Assembly (NCBI RefSeq): GCF_029210495.1
Contig: NZ_JARGDK010000014.1
Location: forward strand, 1-64,000
DNA: 64,000 nucleotides
Source: Pseudothioclava nitratireducens
GTDB lineage: Bacteria; Pseudomonadota; Alphaproteobacteria; Rhodobacterales; Rhodobacteraceae
Direction: 5' to 3'
In this document: positions 58,684 through 64,000 of the stretch, piece after piece
Layout of the letters: every line of letters begins with the position of its first letter
Position numbering within the stretch: position 1 is the first letter of the stretch
Notes under the pieces: generated by a model
Seen by the model: only the letters and a program-made list of their open reading frames with translations
Told to the model about the DNA's origin: nothing
Databases searched by the model: none
Made by a program: the position numbers and the translations under genes

Positions 58684-59949
58684 TCAGGGGCGCACGGTCC
58701 CGTCGCCCACGACCACATATTTGAACGAGGTCAGCTGCTCGGCCCCCACCGGCCCGCGCGCGTGCAGCTTGCCTGTGGCGATGCCGATCTCGGCCCCCAT
58801 CCCGAATTCGCCACCATCGGCGAACTGGGTCGAGGCGTTGCGCATCAGGATCGCGCTGTCGACCCGCTCGAAGAAGGTGGCGGCGGTCGCGTCGTCTTCG
58901 GTCAGGATCGCCTCGGTATGGGACGAGGAATAGGCGCGAATATGCGCAATCGCGCCTTCTACCCCGTCGACCAACGTCGCCGCACAGATCGAGTCGAGAT
59001 ATTCCCGCCCGAAATCGTCCGGCTGCGCGGGCACCGTGCCCGGGATCTCGGCCAGCGCCCCGGCTGCGCGCACCTCGACACCTGCCGCCAGCAGGTCCTC
59101 GATCAGCACAGCGCCGTGCTGTTCGTAGAAGGCCCGGTCGATCAGCAGACATTCCATCGCACCACAAATCCCGGTGCGCCGGGTCTTGGCGTTGAGGACG
59201 ACCTTGCGCGCTTTCTCAAGATCCGCAGCCCCGTCCGCATAGACGTGGCAGATCCCTTCGAGATGGGCAAAGACCGGCACGCGCGCCTCGGCCTGCACCA
59301 GACCCACCAGACCCTTACCCCCGCGCGGCACGATCACGTCGATATAGGCGACGGCCTTCAACATCTCGGCCACAGCCGCACGATCGCGCGTCGGCACAAG
59401 CTGAATTGCCGCCTCGGGCAGACCCGCGGCCTTCAGCCCATCAACGAGGCAGCCATGGATCGCCCGGCTCGAATGGAAGCTCTCGGAGCCGCCGCGCAGG
59501 ATCACCGCATTGCCCGACTTGAGGCACAGCGCGCCCGCATCCGCCGTCACGTTCGGGCGCGATTCATAGATCACCCCGATGACGCCAAGCGGCGTGCGCA
59601 CACGCTGGATATGCAGGCCCGAAGGCATGTCCCATTCCGCGATGACATCGCCGACCGGGTCTTTCTGACCCGCGACAGCCCGCAGACCCGCGCAGATCCC
59701 TTCGATCCGCGCCTCGTCGAGCATCAGCCGGTCCATCATCGCGGGGCTCAGCCCCTTGTTGGCGCCGTAAGCCATATCCTCACCATTGGCGGCGATGATC
59801 TCGTTGCGGCGCTCCCAGACCAGATCGGCGGCGGCGCGCAGAGCGGCCTCCTTCGCCTCGGCTGGCGCAAAGGCCAGCTCGGCAGCCGCGGCGCGCGCAG
59901 CGGCACCCAGCTCTTCGATCAGGCATTTTGCATCCAGTTGGTCTTTCAT
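58684..59949 (-). CDS. proA: Gamma-glutamyl phosphate reductase
   Basis: Second step of proline synthesis. The 421-residue aldehyde-dehydrogenase-like enzyme has [35 protein letters not shown], split here as [14 protein letters not shown] and [25 protein letters not shown], and the catalytic Cys region [15 protein letters not shown]. Complete length. proB is not next to it in this window, unlike in many bacteria. A terminator follows. Confidence 0.96.
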   Translation of the reverse strand: MKDQLDAKCLIEELGAAARAAAAELAFAPAEAKEAALRAAADLVWERRNEIIAANGEDMAYGANKGLSPAMMDRLMLDEARIEGICAGLRAVAGQKDPVGDVIAEWDMPSGLHIQRVRTPLGVIGVIYESRPNVTADAGALCLKSGNAVILRGGSESFHSSRAIHGCLVDGLKAAGLPEAAIQLVPTRDRAAVAEMLKAVAYIDVIVPRGGKGLVGLVQAEARVPVFAHLEGICHVYADGAADLEKARKVVLNAKTRRTGICGAMECLLIDRAFYEQHGAVLIEDLLAAGVEVRAAGALAEIPGTVPAQPDDFGREYLDSICAATLVDGVEGAIAHIRAYSSSHTEAILTEDDATAATFFERVDSAILMRNASTQFADGGEFGMGAEIGIATGKLHARGPVGAEQLTSFKYVVVGDGTVRP

Positions 59950-60010
59950 GATCCTCTCCTCGGATTAAGGTTCCGCGATATAAAGGCAGACGGCGCGCGA
60001 CGGCAAGCGA

Positions 60011-60250
60011 TCAGCGCGCGCCATCCTCGGGTGCCGCAACCTTGCGCCGCGCCAGCTTCACCGCCACCAAAAGCCACGGCGCACCGTGCAGCACCAGATC
60101 GAACCAGTCGATCGGACGCACCAGCGTCCCCGCCATCAGCATCTTGAGCTTTTCCCAGATATGCGGCTCGGGCGTGAACGGCGCGAGGCCCAGAAACAGC
60201 GCTGCAATCACCGCGGTTTGTAGGGAAATCCGGTCGATCAATCGCAGCAT
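60011..60250 (-). CDS. Small conserved membrane protein
   Basis: A 79-residue protein with two hydrophobic stretches (LQTAVIAALFLGLAPF and IDWFDLVLHGAPWLLVAVKL) and PEPHIWEKLKMLMAGTLVRP between them. I recognise the block around APFTPEPHIWEKL as a widespread alphaproteobacterial small protein that databases often call an RND transporter, for which its size gives no support. Start at the second Met (60250) suits the first helix. It is 61 bases upstream of proA on the same strand. Confidence 0.7.
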   Translation of the reverse strand: MLRLIDRISLQTAVIAALFLGLAPFTPEPHIWEKLKMLMAGTLVRPIDWFDLVLHGAPWLLVAVKLARRKVAAPEDGAR

Positions 60251-60341
60251 AGCGGCCTCCATCGCATGAACGCGCCCTGCTTAGAGCGCGCAAGCCACGA
60301 AAGCAACGCCACAGCGTTCCGATCACCTGAAGGGGAAGAAG

Positions 60342-60418
60342 TGGCGCGGTTGACGGGGCTCGAACCCGCGACCCCCGGCGTGACAGGCCGGTACTCTAAC
60401 CAACTGAGCTACAACCGC
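60342..60418 (-). tRNA. tRNA-Asp (anticodon GTC)
   Basis: A 77-base tRNA: acceptor GCGGTTG/CAACCGC, anticodon loop CTGTCAC flanked by the CCGGC/GCCGG stem, T-loop GTTCGAGCC, discriminator G and encoded CCA. Identical to the copy starting at 60444. Confidence 0.97.
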
Positions 60419-60443
60419 GCACAGCGCTCGGGCGATCCGGAAA

Positions 60444-60520
60444 TGGCGCGGTTGACGGGGCTCGAACCCGCGACCCCCGGCGTGACAGGCCGGTACTCTA
60501 ACCAACTGAGCTACAACCGC
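60444..60520 (-). tRNA. tRNA-Asp (anticodon GTC), second identical copy
   Basis: Same 77 bases as the downstream copy, with a 25-base spacer between them. Transcribed first, so both probably come from one precursor. Confidence 0.97.
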
Positions 60521-60730
60521 TCACCATCTGCCCGGATCGCCGCCCGAGCGTGGGGAGCGTATTACGAGGCCCCGGTGGCGGCGTCAAGCGCGTCCGCGCA
60601 TTTCTCGTGACAAAAGTTTTTCATTCGCCCGCAGCTGTTCCCATGCGGCAGGCTCGACGCCTCCAGCGGGCGTATTTACAGGTTGATGAAAGCCAATACC
60701 GCAAAGAAAATCCTGCCCCTTCATCAAACC

Positions 60731-60768
60731 GGAAATACTCCGGGGGTCCGGGGGCAGCGCCCTCGGCC
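60731..60768. repeat. Dispersed palindromic repeat element (half copy)
   Basis: GGAAATACTCCGGGGG resembles the right arm of the complete elements, followed by the small GC-rich hairpin GGGGGCAGCGCCC. One base differs in the AAATATCC core. It lies 8 bases before the pirin stop. The rest of the interval 60521-60775 shows no gene. Confidence 0.6.
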
Positions 60769-60775
60769 TGGCTGA

Positions 60776-61714
60776 TCAGCGGGACGGCGCGGGGATGAAT
60801 TCTTCGTCGTCATGGGGTGGCAGACGGAATCGGCCATGCGCCCAATCACCCGCGCGCCATGCTTCGCGCGCCGCGTCGATGCGTTCTTTCGACGAAGCAA
60901 CGAAGTTCCACCAGATATAGCGCGGCCCTTCCAGCGTCGCGCCGCCCAGAATCATCAACCGTGCGCCCTGCCCCTCGGCATGAACGGAAATCTTGTCGCC
61001 CGGACGGAAGACCAGCATCTGTCCAGCCTCGAAGCGCTGGCCCGCGACGGTCACAGAGCCTTCCAGCACATAGACGCCCCGATCCTCGTGATTGTCTGGC
61101 AGCGGCAGACCGGCATGGGGGCCAAGTTGCGCGTCGGCGTAGAACATCTCGGAGGGCAGCGCGAGCGGCGCCCGCGCGCCCCAGGCATCCCCAAGGACAA
61201 GACGCACTGTCTTGTTCTCGGCCTCGAGCACGGGCAGCGCCTCGGCGCCCACATGGGTAAAGCTCGCCGCGCCGTCTTCCTGATCCTTTGGCAGCGCCAC
61301 CCAAGTCTGGATACCGGACATCCGCTGGCCGGTCTGACGCAGATCGCCGTCAGTCCGTTCGGAATGGGTGATCCCGTGGCCCGCGCTCATCCAGTTGACC
61401 GCACCGGGCGTGATCCACTGATCCGACCCCAGACTATCGCGGTGATGCAAGCGGCCATCGAGCAGATAGGTCACAGTGGCCAAGCCGATATGAGGGTGAG
61501 GCCGAATGTCGATTCCCTCGCCCGAGAGGAATTCTACCGGGCCGATCTGGTCGAAGAAGATGAAAGGGCCAACCATCTGGCGCTTGGCCGAGGGCAAAGC
61601 GCGACGCACCTCGAAGCCGCCAAGATCGCGCGCACGCGGCGCAATGACGGTTTCAATGGCGTCCACCATGTCTCCGGTGGGGATTGAGGGATCGAGGGCG
61701 GGGTTCCAGCTCAT
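60776..61714 (-). CDS. Pirin family protein
   Basis: A 312-residue bicupin. The N-terminal cupin carries the metal ligands in RPHPHIGLATVTYLLDG with later WMSAGHGITHSER, and the C-terminal cupin has EDRGVYVLEGSVTVAG and FRPGDKISVHAEG. Bacterial pirins can act as quercetinases, as iron-dependent or redox-sensing proteins; no specific role is clear. The ATG at 61714 starts MSWNPALDPSI. Alone between tRNA-Val and tRNA-Asp genes. Confidence 0.9.
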   Translation of the reverse strand: MSWNPALDPSIPTGDMVDAIETVIAPRARDLGGFEVRRALPSAKRQMVGPFIFFDQIGPVEFLSGEGIDIRPHPHIGLATVTYLLDGRLHHRDSLGSDQWITPGAVNWMSAGHGITHSERTDGDLRQTGQRMSGIQTWVALPKDQEDGAASFTHVGAEALPVLEAENKTVRLVLGDAWGARAPLALPSEMFYADAQLGPHAGLPLPDNHEDRGVYVLEGSVTVAGQRFEAGQMLVFRPGDKISVHAEGQGARLMILGGATLEGPRYIWWNFVASSKERIDAAREAWRAGDWAHGRFRLPPHDDEEFIPAPSR

Positions 61715-61851
61715 GTCGGGCTCCTTTCACCCTCCAAGATAGAGCGCGATCGCCGCCCGTATAGCCCGCGCCAGAGCGCAACAGGGCTGCGCCAACACAC
61801 AACACATCAACAATGACCCGTAAGTCATTGGTTTTTATGCGTCATGGGGAA

Positions 61852-61927
<76 letters not shown>

Positions 61928-61987
61928 CACGGCGCCTCTCATAGCGAGGCGCTTGCATCCGCGCAAGCCCGCGCAGCATGGGCCAAT

Positions 61988-62016
61988 GAAAAAGGCGCGC
62001 CCTGTGGACGCGCCTT
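61988..62016 (-). terminator. Terminator after tRNA-Val(CAC)
   Basis: AAGGCGCG and its complement CGCGCCTT enclose a nine-base loop; on the minus strand it is followed by TTTTTC. It lies eight bases after the tRNA 3' end. Confidence 0.8.
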
Positions 62017-62023
62017 GAAATTC

Positions 62024-62098
62024 TGGTGGGCGATAACGGATTTGAACCGCTGACATCTTCGATGTGAACGAAGCGCTCTACCGCTGAGCTAATCGCCC
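62024..62098 (-). tRNA. tRNA-Val (anticodon CAC)
   Basis: A 75-base tRNA: acceptor GGGCGAT/ATCGCCC, anticodon loop TTCACAT in the same CTTCG/CGAAG stem as the other tRNA-Val, T-loop GTTCAAATC, CCA encoded. It starts 13 bases after the HU-like gene stop on the same strand, so it is probably cut from that message. Confidence 0.95.
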
Positions 62099-62111
62099 GG
62101 TGGAGCGGCTT

Positions 62112-62567
62112 TTAGCTGTCCTGACCGTCCTCTGCAAGAGGGTCCGTGTCGGTTTTTTCACCCCCCTCGTCATTCGCGTCATCCCCATCGGTGCTGCGAC
62201 GGATCTTGACGACCAGCACCTCATGTTCGCTGCGTTCGACCTGACGGTTCACACGCAATTTGCCCAGCGGGCTCAGCGAAAGCGTTTCGCCCTTTGAAAG
62301 CGCGTCGCCGAGTTCCGCGAGAACCGCCTCGGTGATATCACGCACCTGCCCCATCTTGGCATCGGTCCGAGCGGCGACCCGCTCGATAAACTCTTTCTTG
62401 CGAAGCATCACACTCGGCTCTGCCGCGGCCTCCGTCGGTTTCGCTTCGCTCACCACGGCAAGCTTCACCGGTGCCTTCGGCGTGGCGGCGGCGGCGGTTT
62501 TCGCCGGACTCGTCTTGCGGGTGGTGGTTGCCTTGGTGGTGGTGGTCTTGCGCGTGCGCTTGGCCAT
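62112..62567 (-). CDS. HU-family DNA-binding protein with basic N-terminal and acidic C-terminal tails
   Basis: A 151-residue nucleoid protein. Residues 1-55 form a Lys/Thr/Ala-rich tail (MAKRTRKTTTTKATTTRK) like histone H1-type tails; residues about 55-130 are the HU/IHF core (LRKKEFIERVAARTDAKMGQ, EAVLAELGDALSKGETLSL, GKLRVNRQVERSE), and the end is acidic (DGDDANDEGGEKTDTDPLAED). ATG 62567 follows GGGGACGAGCA; earlier starts give an unrelated lead. It lies between lon and tRNA-Val; a lon-HU order is known elsewhere. Confidence 0.82.
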   Translation of the reverse strand: MAKRTRKTTTTKATTTRKTSPAKTAAAATPKAPVKLAVVSEAKPTEAAAEPSVMLRKKEFIERVAARTDAKMGQVRDITEAVLAELGDALSKGETLSLSPLGKLRVNRQVERSEHEVLVVKIRRSTDGDDANDEGGEKTDTDPLAEDGQDS

Positions 62568-62650
62568 TGCTCGTCCCCGTTGTTTCTGATTCCTCAACAC
62601 ATTACGGGTAAATTCGTTAACAATCCACAGGCCTCCCCCTGCCCCCATCG

Positions 62651-62680
62651 GAAAAGGGCGCGCCCAGTGGACGCGCCCCT
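62651..62680 (-). terminator. Terminator of lon
   Basis: GGGCGCG (62656-62662) pairs with CGCGCCC (62672-62678); on the minus strand it is followed by TTTTCC. It separates lon from the HU-like gene. Confidence 0.75.
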
Positions 62681-62700
62681 CTGTGCTGAATAAGCCGGGA

Positions 62701-64000
62701 TCAGTGCGCGGTCGCGCCCTGCCCTTCGGCCTTGGCGGCTGCGGCAGCTGCGGCGGCGGCCTCTTCGGCCTCTTCGTCCCAGTCGATCGCCTCGGGCATC
62801 CGCACGAGCGCCTTGGGCAGAACCTCGGTCACGTGGCTCACCGGGATGATCGTCAGACCTTCCTTCACGTTGTCGGGTATCTCGGTGAGGTCCTTCTCGT
62901 TATCGGCCGGGATCAGCACCGTCTTGATGCCGCCCCGAAGCGCCGCGAGGAGTTTCTCCTTGAGACCGCCGATGGCCAGCACGTTGCCACGCAGGGTCAC
63001 CTCACCGGTCATCGCCACATCCTTGCGGACCGGAATGCCGGTCAGCACCGACACGATCGAGGTCACCATGGCGATCCCCGCCGACGGGCCGTCCTTGGGC
63101 GTCGCGCCTTCAGGAACGTGGACGTGGATATCGACCTTCTCGAACTTGGGCGGCTTCACCCCAAGCTGCGGCGAGACCGAGCGCACATAGCTCGATGCAG
63201 CGTCGATCGATTCCTTCATCACGTCGCCGAGCTTGCCGGTGGTCTTCATCCGCCCTTTACCCGGCAGCTTCAGCGCCTCGATCTGAAGCAGATCGCCGCC
63301 GACGCTGGTCCAGGCCAGCCCCGTCACCACGCCGACCTGATCCTCTTTCTCGGCCAGACCATAGCGATGCCGACGCACGCCGAGATAGTCGCCCACCTTG
63401 GCCTCGTCGATGGTTACGGTTTTCACCGCGCCCTTGCCCTTGATGATCTCGGTCACCGCTTTGCGCGCGAGCTTGGCGATCTCGCGTTCAAGATTCCGCA
63501 CCCCGGCTTCACGGGTGTAGTGGCGGATCACGTCGGTCAGCGCCTCGTCCGAGAGGGAGAATTCCCCCTTGCGCAGCCCATGTGCCTTGATCTGTTTCGG
63601 GATCAAGTGCTGGCGGGCGATCTCGCGCTTCTCGTCCTCGGTGTAGCCCGCGAGCGAGATGATCTCCATCCGGTCCAGAAGCGGACCCGGCATGTTGTAG
63701 CTGTTGGCCGTAGTCAGGAACATCACGTTCGAGAGGTCGTATTCCACCTCAAGGTAGTGATCGACGAAGGTTGCGTTCTGTTCCGGATCAAGCACTTCCA
63801 GCATCGCGGAAGCGGGATCGCCACGGAAATCCTGCCCCATCTTGTCGATTTCATCGAGCAGGATGAGCGGGTTCGTCGTTTTCGCCTTTTTCAGCGCCTG
63901 AATGATCTTGCCGGGCATCGAGCCGATATAGGTGCGGCGGTGGCCGCGGATTTCGGACTCGTCACGCACGCCGCCGAGCGAAATGCGAATGAACTCGCGC
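62701..64000 (-). CDS. lon: ATP-dependent protease Lon, C-terminal part
   Basis: The reading frame runs off the right edge, continuing upstream as [16 protein letters not shown], so the gene is partial here. Seen are the end of the AAA+ module ([18 protein letters not shown], Walker [22 protein letters not shown]), the sensor-2 helical part, and the protease domain with the catalytic Ser in [13 protein letters not shown] and Lys in [11 protein letters not shown]. The last 30 residues are Ala/Glu-rich ([20 protein letters not shown]), a low-complexity tail. Lon degrades misfolded and regulatory proteins in the cytosol. Confidence 0.96.
   Translation of the reverse strand, partial: REFIRISLGGVRDESEIRGHRRTYIGSMPGKIIQALKKAKTTNPLILLDEIDKMGQDFRGDPASAMLEVLDPEQNATFVDHYLEVEYDLSNVMFLTTANSYNMPGPLLDRMEIISLAGYTEDEKREIARQHLIPKQIKAHGLRKGEFSLSDEALTDVIRHYTREAGVRNLEREIAKLARKAVTEIIKGKGAVKTVTIDEAKVGDYLGVRRHRYGLAEKEDQVGVVTGLAWTSVGGDLLQIEALKLPGKGRMKTTGKLGDVMKESIDAASSYVRSVSPQLGVKPPKFEKVDIHVHVPEGATPKDGPSAGIAMVTSIVSVLTGIPVRKDVAMTGEVTLRGNVLAIGGLKEKLLAALRGGIKTVLIPADNEKDLTEIPDNVKEGLTIIPVSHVTEVLPKALVRMPEAIDWDEEAEEAAAAAAAAAKAEGQGATAH

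Noticed and set aside
60266-60610. Open frames across the tRNA-Asp pair, with a repeated protein motif
   Set aside because: The repeated residues are only the translation of the two identical tRNA genes.
61812-61829. AATGAC/GTCATT hairpin with a T run beside tRNA-Val
   Set aside because: The T run is on the plus strand where no gene ends; on the tRNA strand the tail is not T-rich.

Overview
The window reads as a chromosomal stretch from a high-G+C alphaproteobacterium of the Rhodobacteraceae/Paracoccaceae type; the genus cannot be fixed from sequence alone. The main clues are a circularly permuted two-piece tmRNA gene whose tag reads ANDNRAPVALAA, the CckA and ChpT phosphorelay proteins, the alpha-type SspB, LpxI in the lipid A operon, OlsB/OlsA, and many small families typical of this group (DUF4169, DUF3553, DUF1330, DUF2059). 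Coding density is high, and neighbouring genes often overlap by 1-22 bases.

Layout. 1-4.6 kb (minus strand) is a chemotaxis unit: chemoreceptor, cheB and a cheD whose end is cut, apparently by an insertion sequence running off the left edge. 4.7-12.5 kb (minus) holds an NDUFAF6-like gene, cimA, cysS, a class II glutamine amidotransferase, a DUF1330 gene and alaS. recA follows with an unusual operator, divergent from a sulfotransferase-like gene. 14.5-24.0 kb (minus) holds cckA, an RsmB-type RNA methyltransferase, the DUF485-actP acetate uptake pair, guaB, a TehA/SLAC1-type channel and a FemAB-like acyltransferase. 24.0-31.0 kb (plus) holds a 49-residue membrane protein, two EamA transporters, a FadL/OmpP1-like porin with a compositionally foreign core, a P-loop ATPase, metA, ppk2 and a TetR regulator. 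31.0-33.1 kb (minus) holds LysE and Lrp-type genes and a DUF2059 gene.

33.3-36.0 kb (plus) has tRNA-Ser and the 5-oxoprolinase genes pxpBCA. 36.0-48.2 kb (minus) is the classic envelope and lipid A superoperon pyrH-frr-uppS-cdsA-dxr-rseP-[small membrane gene]-bamA-skp-fabZ-lpxA-lpxI-lpxB, without lpxD. miaA and an AraC regulator (plus) converge on an aldehyde dehydrogenase. 52.1-55.7 kb (plus) holds ssrA (tmRNA), an NTF2-like gene, sspB, fumC, DUF4169 and a ribbon-helix-helix gene. 55.7-64.0 kb (mostly minus) holds olsBA, DUF3553, chpT (plus), proA, two identical tRNA-Asp genes, a pirin, two tRNA-Val genes, an HU-like protein with long tails, and the C-terminal part of lon at the right edge.

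Several genes work together. ssrA and sspB, and also Lon, belong to tagged-protein turnover. CckA and ChpT are two successive steps of the CtrA phosphorelay. The lpx genes, bamA, rseP, skp and olsBA build the outer membrane. A family of GC-rich palindromic repeats with a CCCCGGGATATTT-type core sits between genes at four places. No CRISPR array, prophage or defence island was seen. The most unusual observations are regulatory: the palindromic recA operator, TTTGCAAA-type sites before the acetate transporter, and helically phased ATAATTT repeats before the Lrp gene.
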